NCBI RefSeq assembly: GCF_014200505.1
Contig: NZ_JACHBX010000001.1
Span: 806,001-870,000 of the forward strand
Direction of reading: 5' to 3'
From: Massilia aurea
Lineage (GTDB): Bacteria; Pseudomonadota; Gammaproteobacteria; Burkholderiales; Burkholderiaceae_D
DNA length: 64,000 bases
A program made the translations under genes and the position numbers. Under the pieces are notes generated by a model. It did no database searches and was not told where the DNA came from. It was given only the letters and a program-made list of their open reading frames with translations. Of the stretch, positions 17,765 to 26,914 are shown in pieces (within the stretch, counting starts at the first letter, position 1; each line of letters begins with the position of its first letter).

Positions 17765-18625
17765 ATGAACACTGCTACCAAGAACCCGGTATACCGCCGG
17801 CGCCTGCTGGCGCACCGCATCGGCATCACGCTGTCGGTGTGCGCGATGGGCATCGGCCTGGCCTTCCTGGCCTGGATTCTGTTCACGCTGCTGTACAACG
17901 GCCTGGGCGGCCTGTCGGCCACGCTGTTCACGGCGGACACGCCGGCCCCGGGCACGCCCGGTGGCGGCTTGCGCAATGCGATTCTGGGCAGCGTGATGAT
18001 GGTCGGTCTGTCGACGCTGATCAGCACGCCGGTTGGCATCCTGGCCGGTATCTATCTGGCTGAATACGGCGAGAACAACAAGTTCGCGCAAGTCACGCGC
18101 TTCGTGACCGACATCATGCTGTCGGCCCCGTCGATCGTGATCGGCCTGTTCGTGTACGCCATCTACGTCGCCAAGGTCCAGCACTTTTCGGGCTACGCCG
18201 GTACGATCGCGCTGTCGCTGATCGCGATTCCGGTCGTCGTGCGCACCACCGACAATATGCTGCGCCTGGTACCGCCCAGCCTGCTCGAAGCAGCCTATGC
18301 GCTGGGCGCGCCGCACTGGAAAGTGGCCCTGACCGTGCGCCTGCGCGCCGTGAAGGCCGGCGTCGTTACTGGCGTGCTGCTGGCCGTGGCCCGCGTTACC
18401 GGTGAAACCGCGCCGCTGCTGTTCACCGCGCTGAACAACCAGTTCTACAGCCACGACATGAATGCGCCGCTGGCCAACCTGCCGGTGGTGATCTACACCT
18501 ATGCCATGAGCCCGTATGACGACTGGCGCTCGCTGGCCTGGGCCGGTGCATTGCTGGTGACCACGACCGTGTTGCTGCTGAACATTCTGTCGCGTACGCT
18601 GTTCAGCCAAAAAACCCCGAATTAA
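17765..18625 (+). CDS. pstA: Phosphate ABC transporter permease PstA
   Basis: A 286-aa inner-membrane permease, the second half of the phosphate channel. The sequence shows TPVGILAGIYLAEYGENNKFA, LSAPSIVIGLFVYAIYV and an EAA-type loop LLEAAYALGAPHWKVALTVRL. The ATG at 17765 begins MNTATKNPVYRRR; the open frame extends upstream into pstC in a different reading frame and that part is not coding. It lies between pstC and pstB with normal operon spacing. Confidence 0.96.
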   Translation: MNTATKNPVYRRRLLAHRIGITLSVCAMGIGLAFLAWILFTLLYNGLGGLSATLFTADTPAPGTPGGGLRNAILGSVMMVGLSTLISTPVGILAGIYLAEYGENNKFAQVTRFVTDIMLSAPSIVIGLFVYAIYVAKVQHFSGYAGTIALSLIAIPVVVRTTDNMLRLVPPSLLEAAYALGAPHWKVALTVRLRAVKAGVVTGVLLAVARVTGETAPLLFTALNNQFYSHDMNAPLANLPVVIYTYAMSPYDDWRSLAWAGALLVTTTVLLLNILSRTLFSQKTPN

Positions 18626-18649
18626 TTCACTCTGATAAACGATAAAGTG

Positions 18650-19450
18650 ATGAACCAAGCCATGCTCAATACGACTCCGAACCCGGCTGCGGCCAAAGCC
18701 AAGACGATCGAAATCGAAGGCCTGAACTTCTTTTACGGTAAAACGCAGAGTCTGAAGAATGTCAGCCTCGACATCCACGCCAAGCAGGTCACGGCCTTCA
18801 TCGGCCCGTCGGGCTGCGGCAAGTCGACGCTGCTGCGCACCCTGAACCGGATGTACGACCTGTACCCGGGCCAGCGCGCCGAAGGCAAGATCATGTACCG
18901 CGGCGGCAATATCCTCGACGCAGGCGTCGACGTGAACATGCTGCGCGCCAAGGTCGGCATGGTGTTCCAGAAGCCGACCCCGTTCCCGATGTCGATCTAC
19001 GACAACATCGCGTTCGGCGTGCGCCTGTACGAAAACCTCTCGAAAGGCGAGATGGACGAGCGCGTCGAGTGGGCCCTGAAAAAGGCGGCGCTGTGGGAAG
19101 AAGCCAAGGACAAGCTGTCCAAGAGCGGCCTGTCGCTGTCGGGCGGCCAGCAGCAGCGTCTGTGCATCGCGCGCGGCGTGGCAGTCAAGCCTGATGTCTT
19201 GTTGCTCGATGAGCCGACCTCGGCGCTGGACCCGATCTCGACCGCCAAGATCGAAGAACTGATCAGCGAACTGAAGCAGGATTACACGATCACGATCGTG
19301 ACCCACAATATGCAGCAGGCCGCGCGCTGCTCCGACTACACCGCCTATATGTACCTGGGCGAGCTGGTCGAGTTCGGCGAGACCGACCAGATCTTCATGA
19401 AGCCGGCGCGCAAGGAAACGCAGGATTACATTACCGGCCGCTTCGGCTGA
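18650..19450 (+). CDS. pstB: Phosphate ABC transporter ATP-binding protein PstB
   Basis: A cytoplasmic ATPase of about 266 aa energising phosphate import. Walker [13 protein letters not shown]-loop [18 protein letters not shown], signature [14 protein letters not shown], and Walker [12 protein letters not shown] are all intact. The start could be GTG 18647, ATG 18650 or ATG 18662; I use 18650. A hairpin follows the gene before phoU. Confidence 0.96.
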   Translation: MNQAMLNTTPNPAAAKAKTIEIEGLNFFYGKTQSLKNVSLDIHAKQVTAFIGPSGCGKSTLLRTLNRMYDLYPGQRAEGKIMYRGGNILDAGVDVNMLRAKVGMVFQKPTPFPMSIYDNIAFGVRLYENLSKGEMDERVEWALKKAALWEEAKDKLSKSGLSLSGGQQQRLCIARGVAVKPDVLLLDEPTSALDPISTAKIEELISELKQDYTITIVTHNMQQAARCSDYTAYMYLGELVEFGETDQIFMKPARKETQDYITGRFG

Positions 19451-19472
19451 TCGAGCTGGCTGACCTTTTTCG

Positions 19473-19490
19473 GCCGTCCTCGCGGACGGC
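19473..19490 (+). terminator. Hairpin between pstB and phoU
   Basis: GCCGTCC (19473-19479) pairs with GGACGGC (19484-19490) with a TCGC loop. There is no U-run after it. It is probably an attenuating or stabilising intercistronic stem, since phoU, phoB and phoR continue on the same strand. Confidence 0.5.
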
Positions 19491-19518
19491 TTCACAAGAA
19501 TATTGACGGAGAGTTTGT

Positions 19519-20220
19519 ATGACAGGCGAGCATTCATCCAAGCAGTACGACCAGGAACTCGAAGGAATCCGTTCCCAGGTCTTGCTGATGGGCGGCATGG
19601 TGGAAACCCAGTTCGAAGAAGCGCTGGAATGCTTCCGCATCGGCGACATCGCGCGCGCCGAGCGCGTGATGGCCGAAGACCAGGCCGTCAACCAGCTTGA
19701 AGTCGCGCTGGACGACGCCTGCAGCCACCTGATCGTGAAACGCCAGCCGACCGCGAATGACCTGCGCACCGTGATGGCCACGATCAAGGTGATCACCGAC
19801 CTCGAGCGCATCGGCGACGAAGCGACCAAGGTTGCGCGCACGGCGAAAAGCCTGCACGAGCGGGGCGCAACGGGCTTTGCCCATTTCGACATGATCCGCA
19901 CGATCGCCAAGGCGACGTCCGAACTGCTGCACGATTCGCTCGACGCGTTCGCGCGCCTGGACGGCAAGCAGGCCTTGCAGATCATCGCGGGCGACGAAGT
20001 GGTCGACCACGAGTTCCGCGTGATTCTGCGCACGATGGTCACGTTCATGATGGAAGACCCGCGCACGATTTCGTCGGCGCTCGACACGCTGTGGGTGGCC
20101 AAGGCCATCGAGCGCATCGGCGACCATGCCAAGAACATCGCCGAATACGTGATCTACGTGGTCGAAGGCCGCGACATCCGCCACAGCAAGCCGACGCTCG
20201 GCGAGCCGCCGGTACTTTGA
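19519..20220 (+). CDS. phoU: Phosphate signalling complex protein PhoU
   Basis: A 233-aa all-helical cytoplasmic protein that links the Pst transporter to PhoR and keeps the kinase off when phosphate is plentiful. Its two three-helix repeats carry the metal-binding motifs ERIGDEATKVA (about 97-107) and ERIGDHAKNIAEYVIY (about 197-212). The start follows GGAGAG. It ends two bases before phoB, supporting co-transcription. Confidence 0.96.
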   Translation: MTGEHSSKQYDQELEGIRSQVLLMGGMVETQFEEALECFRIGDIARAERVMAEDQAVNQLEVALDDACSHLIVKRQPTANDLRTVMATIKVITDLERIGDEATKVARTAKSLHERGATGFAHFDMIRTIAKATSELLHDSLDAFARLDGKQALQIIAGDEVVDHEFRVILRTMVTFMMEDPRTISSALDTLWVAKAIERIGDHAKNIAEYVIYVVEGRDIRHSKPTLGEPPVL

Positions 20221-20222
20221 GC

Positions 20223-20909
20223 ATGGCTGACACCACCTCCGTCCTCGTGGTCGAGGATGAGCCGGCGATCGTCGAACTGGTGACCTATTCGCTGCGTGAA
20301 GCGGGCTGGGAAATCCGCACGGCCGATACGGCGGCCGGCGCCTGGGACAGCATCAGCCGGGGCAAGCCCGACCTGCTGCTGCTGGACTGGATGCTGCCCG
20401 ACCAGAGCGGCCTGCGCTTGCTGTCGCGCCTGCGCGCCGACCGCGACTTCCAGGAGCTGCCGGTGATCATGCTGACGGCCAAGAGCATGGAAGAAGACAA
20501 GCTGGCGGGCCTGAACAGCGGCGCCGACGACTACATCACCAAGCCGTTCTCGCCGCGCGAGCTGCTGGCCCGTTCACGTGCGCTGCTGCGCCGCAAGAGT
20601 CCGCACCTGGCCGAAGCGCCGCTGCGCGCCGGCAGCGTGACGCTCGATCCGAACAGCTGCACCGTGACGGTCGAGAACCAGCAGATCGACATCGGCAATG
20701 CCGAATACAAGCTGCTCAAGTACCTGCTGGCGCACCGCGAGCGCGTGTTTTCGCGCGCCCAGTTGCTCGATAAGGTGTGGGGCGACCATGCGGTGATCGA
20801 AGAGCGCACGGTCGACGTGCACGTGCTGCGGCTGCGCAAGGCGCTGAAATCGGCCGACGGCCTGATCCGCACGGTGCGCAGTGTCGGCTACATGCTGTCC
20901 GAAAAATAG
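20223..20909 (+). CDS. phoB: Phosphate regulon response regulator PhoB
   Basis: A 228-aa OmpR-family response regulator. The receiver has the acidic pair in VVEDEP, phospho-acceptor Asp in LLLLDWMLPDQSG (about residue 55), and DDYITKPF with the conserved Lys. The C-terminal winged helix ends with RTVDVHVLRLRKAL and the RTVRSVGYML signature. The start is the ATG at 20223, two bases after phoU; the longer frame upstream is inside phoU. It should bind the Pho boxes ahead of pstS. Confidence 0.96.
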   Translation: MADTTSVLVVEDEPAIVELVTYSLREAGWEIRTADTAAGAWDSISRGKPDLLLLDWMLPDQSGLRLLSRLRADRDFQELPVIMLTAKSMEEDKLAGLNSGADDYITKPFSPRELLARSRALLRRKSPHLAEAPLRAGSVTLDPNSCTVTVENQQIDIGNAEYKLLKYLLAHRERVFSRAQLLDKVWGDHAVIEERTVDVHVLRLRKALKSADGLIRTVRSVGYMLSEK

Positions 20910-20927
20910 TCTGTGTCGAAGGACGCG

Positions 20928-22220
20928 ATGAATCCCAAGTTGCTGTTCTGGGTCCCGGCGCTGTTGCGCCTGGGGCTGTTGTTTGCCTTTGCGGGCCTCG
21001 TCTGGTGGTGGATGGGGCTGGTGGCCGGACTGTCGCTGGCGCTGGCCGCTGCCGTCACGGCCATCATCGTCCAGCTGTCATATCTGCAGAAGCTGGGCGA
21101 GTGGCTCGAGCATCCGCAAGAGACGCGCCTGCCCGATGGCTGGGGCGCCTGGACGGAAGCGTTCGCGCGCCTGTACCACCTGCGGCGCGACGACAAGAAG
21201 CACCAGGCTGAACTGACCGAATGGCTGGCCCGGTTCCGCCAGGCGATGCACCTGCTGCCGGAAGGCGTCGCGATCATGGACGACGTGCTGTTTCTGGAGT
21301 GGTGCAACCCGGCGCTCGAGCGCCATCTGGGCCTGACGATGGAGCGCGACAAGGGCCTACGCGTGACCAATCTGGTGCGCCATCCCGACTTCATCGACTA
21401 CATCATCCTGGGCCGCTACGAGCAGCCGCTGACGCTGGCGTTCAGGGGCCGCAAGATCGAGTGCCGCATCATCCCGTTCGAGAACCGGCGCCAGATTCTG
21501 GTCACGCACGACGCGACCGACACCGAGCGGATCGAAGCGATGCGGCGCGACTTTATCGCCAACGCCTCGCACGAGCTGAGGACGCCGCTGACGGTGATCG
21601 TGGGATTCCTCGAAATCGCGATGGCCGATCCGGGCCTGGACGTGACCACGCGCACGGCGCACCTGACCTTGATGACCGAGCAGGCCCAGCGCATGCAGCG
21701 GCTGATCCAGGACATGCTGACCCTGTCGCGGCTGGAGTCGGACGAATTCCCGCTCAAGCGTGAGCGGGTGGACATCAAGCTTCTGGTCGAATCGATCGCT
21801 GCCGAAGCGCGCGCGCTGTCGGGCGGCCGGCACACGATCGAGGTGGCGGTGGATGGCCCGGACGTGATGGGCAGCATGGAAGAGCTGCGCAGCGCCTTTG
21901 CCAACCTGGCGTCGAACGCCGTGCGCTACTCGCCCAACGGCGGCACGATCCGCCTGGCCTGGTCACGCGGCCCCGACGCGCTGGCGTTCGCCGTGACCGA
22001 CTGCGGCATCGGCATCGACCCGGAACACATCCCGCGCCTGACGGAACGTTTCTACCGCGTGGACAAGAGCCGCTCGCGCGAAACGCAGGGCACGGGCCTC
22101 GGCCTGGCCATCGTCAAGCACGTCCTGCTGCGCCACGGCGGCAAGCTGACGATCACCTCCCAACCCGGCAAAGGCAGCACCTTCGCCGCCACGCTCCCGA
22201 ACACCTCCCTGCCAGCGTAA
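20928..22220 (+). CDS. phoR: Phosphate regulon sensor histidine kinase PhoR
   Basis: A membrane histidine kinase of about 430 aa. Two N-terminal hydrophobic segments (about 4-50), a PAS domain (about 100-195), HisKA with the phospho-His in FIANASHELRTPLTVIVGFLE (part shown), then N box NLASNAVRYSPNGG, G1 CGIGIDPEHI, and G2 GTGLGLAIVKHVL. No large periplasmic loop, as in E. coli PhoR. ATG 20928 is preferred over GTG 20913 because AAGGA is six bases ahead of it. Confidence 0.95.
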   Translation: MNPKLLFWVPALLRLGLLFAFAGLVWWWMGLVAGLSLALAAAVTAIIVQLSYLQKLGEWLEHPQETRLPDGWGAWTEAFARLYHLRRDDKKHQAELTEWLARFRQAMHLLPEGVAIMDDVLFLEWCNPALERHLGLTMERDKGLRVTNLVRHPDFIDYIILGRYEQPLTLAFRGRKIECRIIPFENRRQILVTHDATDTERIEAMRRDFIANASHELRTPLTVIVGFLEIAMADPGLDVTTRTAHLTLMTEQAQRMQRLIQDMLTLSRLESDEFPLKRERVDIKLLVESIAAEARALSGGRHTIEVAVDGPDVMGSMEELRSAFANLASNAVRYSPNGGTIRLAWSRGPDALAFAVTDCGIGIDPEHIPRLTERFYRVDKSRSRETQGTGLGLAIVKHVLLRHGGKLTITSQPGKGSTFAATLPNTSLPA

Positions 22221-22226
22221 CGCTCC

Positions 22227-22410
22227 GACCCCAAAAGCAATTGCATTCCAATTGGGGTCAGAGTCGAATTGTTTGACAACTTTGTGACATGCTTGCGGTA
22301 TCGATTAGTTAGTCACAAGTTATAAGGTAATGTTTGCGGACGAAAATCAGGGTCGGCGTCGACTTATTGGCAATGTCAGACCATTGCGCAACAAGTCGAT
22401 GCCGACCCTT
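22227..22410. repeat. REP-like hairpins after phoR
   Basis: Two units of the family seen at 10.3 kb. GACCCCAA near 22227 pairs with TTGGGGTC ending at 22260, leading into GGGGTCAGAGTCGAATTG. A second unit, AGGGTCGGCGTCGACTT (from 22349), pairs with AAGTCGATGCCGACCCT (to 22409) with one mismatch. Placed at the 3' end of the pst-pho operon, they may also act as transcription ends. Confidence 0.75.
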
Positions 22411-22561
22411 GTTTATTCATTCTTTGTCGCCTGAAGACCAATGAACGTGCATCTGCACACGACGCCGATTGATTGCACGATCAACATCCGGCATTAGCTG
22501 CAACATTGAAGTTTTCAACGAAAACGCAATGAGCAGTTTCCCGGAATGACGAGAGTCGCGC

Positions 22562-23221
22562 TCAAGCCTGCTTGCGACGAACAGCGCCAAAGCCCAGTGC
22601 AGCCAGGCCGATCAGACTCAGCGTGCCTGGTTCAGGCACTGAGCCGCCTGGGACTTCGGCACCGAGGGTGATGTTGTCGAAACCGATATTGTCGGCACTT
22701 CCACCGAAATCAACCGAATGTGCGATGCCGGCGAACGATACGCCGATTGGAATAAAGTTGCAGTAGCTACCGGATGGGTCGCCAACGCACGCACTATTGG
22801 TGTTGCCAGGCAGTAGAACGGTGGCCAACAGGGAGCCGGTGCCATTCAATCCATCATAGACATTGACAAACCCTGCCTGGAAAGAACTGTAGAAAAACGA
22901 AAAGCCGGTGCCGAATCCACCTGCCACGTTCATCGTTGCGGCGCCGCCCGTCTGGAAGAACAGGATTGTACTGGCGGATGGTTCGTTACCGAAATTTCCG
23001 CTGCCGCCCGCGTCAGAATCGATCAGGGCAAGGCTTGTACCGGAAAAATTTATACCGTAATTGGTTCCCGAATTACCTGCTGAATCAGTGCCGCCATTGT
23101 AAAAATCGTTAATTGCGGCTAAGTTGCCCGCGCCTTCAAAGGTCAATACGACCGGTGCCGCCATGGCCTGTGCTGACGCCAGGGTTGCGGCCAGCATGGC
23201 CAGTTTCAAAATGGATTTCAT
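22562..23221 (-). CDS. PEP-CTERM sorting domain-containing secreted protein
   Basis: A 219-aa exported protein. Signal peptide (about 1-21, ending SAQAMA) and a C-terminal PEP-CTERM signal VPEPGTLSLIGLAALGFGA followed by VRRKQA: the PEP motif, a transmembrane stretch and a basic end. Such proteins are processed by exosortase EpsH-type enzymes and often belong to the exopolysaccharide matrix. The body is Gly/Asn/Ser-rich with no recognised domain. It stands alone, bordered by REP-like hairpins. Confidence 0.9.
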   Translation of the reverse strand: MKSILKLAMLAATLASAQAMAAPVVLTFEGAGNLAAINDFYNGGTDSAGNSGTNYGINFSGTSLALIDSDAGGSGNFGNEPSASTILFFQTGGAATMNVAGGFGTGFSFFYSSFQAGFVNVYDGLNGTGSLLATVLLPGNTNSACVGDPSGSYCNFIPIGVSFAGIAHSVDFGGSADNIGFDNITLGAEVPGGSVPEPGTLSLIGLAALGFGAVRRKQA

Positions 23222-23663
23222 ATTAACTCCCTAGTTGTTGGTGTAAATACACTTAGCAATAGCTGTGCCATCGACTTAAAACCATAAGTATCAAGGAGTT
23301 GAAATTTTTGAAACTATTAGTGACTTTGATATGTAAGTTTTTTCGACATGCAGTCCAGTTATAACTTTCGAGTCAATCATCGGATAACGTTGTATCAGGG
23401 ATTGTCACGTGATTGAATTCTCAGACTGTTGATGCGCTGGTTTTCGCAAGAGGGACAGGTGCAGGAGTTCTGCACGGCCAGGGCACTCCGCCAGCCGTAG
23501 AGGCGCGTGTGTGTCAGCAGACAAACATGAAAGGTCCGGCGTCAGCGCGAATGCCGGTGAAAGGCGGCCGACACGAACTTGAGGAGATCGGGGAGGGCGT
23601 CAACGTGAAGAGCAACGGTGAAGGCGGCCGAACATTCGCCGCCAACCCTCATTATTGGTCAGG
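23222..23663. other. Intergenic region without a supported gene
   Basis: About 440 bases. The first part is the AT-rich upstream region of the PEP-CTERM gene. A plus-strand frame of 84 codons (23413-23667) has no family resemblance or clear ribosome binding site, and a short internal motif (GGTGAAAGGCGGCCGA, then GGTGAAGGCGGCCGA at about 23551 and 23619) is repeated, which suggests a degenerate repeat or insertion remnant. Confidence 0.4.
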
Positions 23664-24014
23664 TTAATGCAGCAGGAGAAGGGTGGTGGTCAGCAGGGCT
23701 GCCGGGATGCCGATCCATGCGCCTTGGGCGACTTTGCGGGGAGCGTATTGGAGCATGGCGGCCACAGTCCAGGCGGCAACAGACAGGACGCCGCACCACA
23801 GTACCGGGCCGACGTGCCAGCCGCGGGCGGCGATGCAGGCGGCGAAAGAAAGTGCCAGACCCAGCCAGGCCAGTGTCCGCATGCGCATTTTCAGCGCTGG
23901 CGCTGGCTCCTTGCCGCGGCCGTGCAGGTCGGCGTAGTGGCGGTCCATCACGATGCCTTTGGCGGCGAATGCGCTGAAGGCGAGGGAAACGCTGCTGAGG
24001 AATAGCATGCTCAT
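23664..24014 (-). CDS. DUF3325 family membrane protein
   Basis: A 116-aa protein with about four hydrophobic segments and a short cytosolic HGRGKEP loop, matching the DUF3325 family of small integral membrane proteins found beside PepSY-TM and TonB siderophore receptor genes. Function unknown. It is the last gene of a minus-strand iron-linked operon and overlaps the PepSY gene by four bases. Confidence 0.82.
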   Translation of the reverse strand: MSMLFLSSVSLAFSAFAAKGIVMDRHYADLHGRGKEPAPALKMRMRTLAWLGLALSFAACIAARGWHVGPVLWCGVLSVAAWTVAAMLQYAPRKVAQGAWIGIPAALLTTTLLLLH

Positions 24015-25648
24015 ACGGGCTCCATGGTCGAGGTCGATCCGGCGTCAGCCGCCGTCTGCTTTTTCGCTGCTTTCTTTTTGGCCTTGTGCCCCAGCCACCA
24101 GGCGGCCCAGCCCAGCAACGCGCCCAGCACCAGGACGACGATGTCGAACGCCGCCACCGGCCGCAGGCCCGGTCCGCCGAACAGCGACACACCCAGGTGT
24201 GAATGGGTCGTGAACACGTTCAGCACAGGGATTCCGGCCAGCAGCACCGCGCCGACCGTTAGCTGGAAACGCCACATCGCGCGTGTCGGCCGGATCTGCG
24301 CGAGGAGGGCGGCGGCGCCCCAGGCGATGAAGAACCAGTTGGCTTCGGCGCTGGCGCGCTGGGCCATGTCCACCGGCAGCAGGCGGTTGGCCCAGAAGAA
24401 GGCGGCAAATGCGATCGGCAGGCCGGCAATGGCGCCAATATTCAGTGCGTCGACCAGGCGTACGCCGAAACCGACGCGTCCGCCGTTGGCCACGATCTTG
24501 GCGTACGACTGACGCTCCCGCACGCCCCACAGCAGCGCGCCGGTGGCGACCATCGCAGAACCAGCCAGGCCGCATACGAAGAACAGCGCGCGCAGCAGCG
24601 GATCGGCGAAGTGCGCCAGATGCATGCCATAGATGGCGGCGCGCGTGGCGAGCGCCGTGCTCACCGGCGGCGTTTCAGACAGCAGGGCGCCGCTGACGCC
24701 ATCGAACGTCATCGCCGGCTCGAGATTCGACAACTGCTGGCCCGACGGGCGATACAGTTCCACGCGCGCGGCCGCATCGTTCGGATGACTGATCGCCACG
24801 CGCGACGGCGTCACGCCCCACGCCCGCTCGGCCTGTTGCAGCATCGGCGCGATATCGGCAAGCGGCGCGGCGATGTCCGCCGGCTTGCCGCGCTCAAAGT
24901 TGCCAAACACGTCGCTGAACATCGTGTTCTGCTCGTCGCCGTACAGCGCCTTGGTGGGCGCGGGCATATAGATGAACATCAGCGTCACGATGCCCGTGTA
25001 GGTGATCATCAAATGAAACGGCAGTGCCAGCACGGCAGTCGCGTTGTGCGCATCCAGCCACGAACGCTGGCCTTTCTTTGGGCGGAACGTGAAGAAGTCC
25101 TTGAAGATGCGCTTGTGCGTGATCACGCCGCTGATGATCGCCACCAGCATGAACATTGCGCCAATGCCGACAATCCAGCGGCCCCAGATGGCCGGCATGT
25201 AGTGCAGGTCGAAGTGCAGGCGGTACAGGAAGTCCCCGCCACGGGTGTCGCGCGGTTTGGCCGTCTGCAGGCCACTAGACGGATCGAGCGTGACATTCTG
25301 GTCGCGCAGCGCATTGCGGCGCTCTTGGCGCGTCATGTCTTTTTTCGGCGGATTCTGCCAGCTGGCCTGGATCAGCGGATTGCGCTCATCGGGCAGGTCG
25401 ATCGTCCAGCGCGTCGCGCTTGGCGCGCGTTCCTGCAGCACGCGCACGGCCAGTTGCGCCGACTGCGCCGGGGACAGCGTGGCCGGCGCAGCCGCTGCCG
25501 CGTGCAGCTCGGGCTTCATCCAGAACGTGATCTCGTGCCGGTAATACGCCGCCGTGCCGCCCATGAACACCAGCAGCAGCAGCCAGCACACGAGCAGGCC
25601 AGCCCACGTATGCACCCACGCCATCGATTGTCGCAAGCCGTCCTTCAT
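24011..25648 (-). CDS. PepSY-associated TM helix domain protein (putative iron/siderophore reductase)
   Basis: A 545-aa inner-membrane protein of the PepSY-TM family, some of which reduce ferric siderophores. TM1 SMAWVHTWAGLLVCWLLLLVF with an early His, a large periplasmic region, and DLHYMPAIWGRWIVGIGAMFMLVAIISG... (second helix) then AHNATAVLALPFHLMITYTG with His residues, and several C-terminal helices. I start at the Met at 25648 (MKDGLRQSM), which overlaps the DUF3649 stop as ATGA; the upstream extension overlaps that gene in another frame. The Fur box ahead of the operon fits an iron role. Confidence 0.86.
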   Translation of the reverse strand: MKDGLRQSMAWVHTWAGLLVCWLLLLVFMGGTAAYYRHEITFWMKPELHAAAAAPATLSPAQSAQLAVRVLQERAPSATRWTIDLPDERNPLIQASWQNPPKKDMTRQERRNALRDQNVTLDPSSGLQTAKPRDTRGGDFLYRLHFDLHYMPAIWGRWIVGIGAMFMLVAIISGVITHKRIFKDFFTFRPKKGQRSWLDAHNATAVLALPFHLMITYTGIVTLMFIYMPAPTKALYGDEQNTMFSDVFGNFERGKPADIAAPLADIAPMLQQAERAWGVTPSRVAISHPNDAAARVELYRPSGQQLSNLEPAMTFDGVSGALLSETPPVSTALATRAAIYGMHLAHFADPLLRALFFVCGLAGSAMVATGALLWGVRERQSYAKIVANGGRVGFGVRLVDALNIGAIAGLPIAFAAFFWANRLLPVDMAQRASAEANWFFIAWGAAALLAQIRPTRAMWRFQLTVGAVLLAGIPVLNVFTTHSHLGVSLFGGPGLRPVAAFDIVVLVLGALLGWAAWWLGHKAKKKAAKKQTAADAGSTSTMEPV

Positions 25649-25932
25649 GCCGTCCCTCCGACCAGCCACAACACCATTCCCAGCACCGCGCACGTTGCAG
25701 CCACGCCAACGCAGGCGCGCAGCGCGCTGCGCGTGGCAAACACCCACAGGATGACGCAGGGATAGATGACGAACGCCAGCAGCGTGGCGATGGTGACGGC
25801 GTCGGCGCGTGGCAGCGGCAGCGCCAGCGCAATGAGTGCGCCCCCAAGCGCGGAGAGCACGTAGCCGCCGCCGATCGCGGCCACCGCGCGGGCGGTGACG
25901 CCGCCACGGTAGCGCCAGGTGATCGTGGTCAT
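25645..25932 (-). CDS. DUF3649 family membrane protein
   Basis: A 95-aa protein with three hydrophobic helices (YVLSALGGALIALALPL, TIATLLAFVIYPCVILWVF, CVGVAATCAVLGMVLWLV), as in DUF3649 iron-uptake-associated proteins. It is translationally coupled to the PepSY gene through an ATGA overlap. Function unknown, probably auxiliary to the PepSY protein. Confidence 0.84.
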   Translation of the reverse strand: MTTITWRYRGGVTARAVAAIGGGYVLSALGGALIALALPLPRADAVTIATLLAFVIYPCVILWVFATRSALRACVGVAATCAVLGMVLWLVGGTA

Positions 25933-25989
25933 GAGTCCGGGCCTTTCTTCAGACGACGGATGGCATCACTGGATAGACGGTCAGCCGGA

Positions 25990-26715
25990 TCAGTGATCGG
26001 CGCTTGGCGCCATGGCTGGGCCAGCCGCGACGGCTGCGATGCCCTTTGGCTGCACGACGCTCAGCGACGTGGTGTAGCTGGACGTTGCGTATTGCAGGCC
26101 GGCGCGCTCGCCTGCCGTCTTGTCGGTGTGCTCGGTTTCCAGCACATACAGGCCTTTCCATGGCATGTCGAACTTGACGACGCCGCTCTCATCCGACTCG
26201 GCTTCTTTCGCCCAGCCGCTCTGGACGATGGCATTGACCTTGGCTTTCGGCAGCGGCTGGCCCTTGTAGAACACCTTGAATTCGCCGGCCTTGCCTGTCG
26301 GGACGAGGTCGAGCGTCAGCTTCGGCTGCTGCGCGGCGAAGCTGGTGGTCATGCGCGCGGCCGGCACCCAGATGTGGTTCAGCTTCTTGCCGGCCTCAAC
26401 TGTTTCCCAGCTCGGGTAAGCATTGTCCTGAGCGACGATCGCGTCACCCGCTGCCGGCGTGGCGCCGCTGACGAGGTAGCCCTTGGCAGTCTTGTCCAGC
26501 TTGAGCGTGCGTTCGCCCTTGGCGCCCAGCAGCGTCGCGCTCGGGGCACCAAACTTGTCGAGCAGGCCCGGCGTGGTTTCACGCTGGTTCAGGGCAAACT
26601 CGCCGAATTGCAGCTTGACCGCCTTGCCATCCTGCTCGAACCAGATTTGGTGGGCCTGTGCAGCAGGCGCGGCGACCAGCATGGCGACGAGGGAGGAGAG
26701 CAGAATTTTGGTCAT
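25990..26715 (-). CDS. DUF4198 domain-containing periplasmic protein
   Basis: A 241-aa exported protein: signal peptide about 1-21 (AAPAAQA-HQ), then HQIWFEQDGKAVKLQFGEF, a DUF4198 opening with an N-terminal His after cleavage. The middle segment has GQPLPKAKVNAIVQSGWAKEA-type beta-sandwich features. DUF4198 proteins are linked to transition-metal uptake (annotated NikM-like or cobalt/iron transport accessory). It is the first gene of the operon, 57 bases ahead of DUF3649, directly behind the Fur box. Confidence 0.83.
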   Translation of the reverse strand: MTKILLSSLVAMLVAAPAAQAHQIWFEQDGKAVKLQFGEFALNQRETTPGLLDKFGAPSATLLGAKGERTLKLDKTAKGYLVSGATPAAGDAIVAQDNAYPSWETVEAGKKLNHIWVPAARMTTSFAAQQPKLTLDLVPTGKAGEFKVFYKGQPLPKAKVNAIVQSGWAKEAESDESGVVKFDMPWKGLYVLETEHTDKTAGERAGLQYATSSYTTSLSVVQPKGIAAVAAGPAMAPSADH

Positions 26716-26773
26716 GGTAAGCGCTTTATGGTTGTTGATCGGATCAGACGGGCAGTAATGCGACAGGAATTAT

Positions 26774-26792
26774 AATGCGAATCATTCTCATT
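26774..26792 (-). promoter_or_regulatory. Fur box controlling the DUF4198-DUF3649-PepSY-DUF3325 operon
   Basis: AATGCGAATCATTCTCATT is a 19-base imperfect palindrome that matches the Fur consensus pattern AATGAGAATCATTCTCATT at all but one position. It lies about 60 bases ahead of the DUF4198 start. It predicts iron-repressed expression of the minus-strand operon; the patatin-like gene on the other strand begins about 120 bases away and might share control. Confidence 0.85.
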
Positions 26793-26914
26793 TCAAAACA
26801 TTTTTGCAACTGCTCGCAGCGGAGCGAATCACCCGCCTGCGGTCGCGCCCGCCAATGCATGTCATCAAGAACGCGCCGATGTACAATCGTGCCTCGTTCT
26901 TATCGGCCCCCTCT

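Noticed and set aside
16276..18039. A 587-codon minus-strand frame over pstS-pstC-pstA
   Set aside because: It runs antisense through three recognised genes and has a shadow-type composition (His/Arg/Asp/Gln).
23413..23667. An 84-codon plus-strand frame after the PEP-CTERM gene
   Set aside because: No ribosome binding site, no family features, and internal repeated motifs that suggest noncoding repeat sequence.
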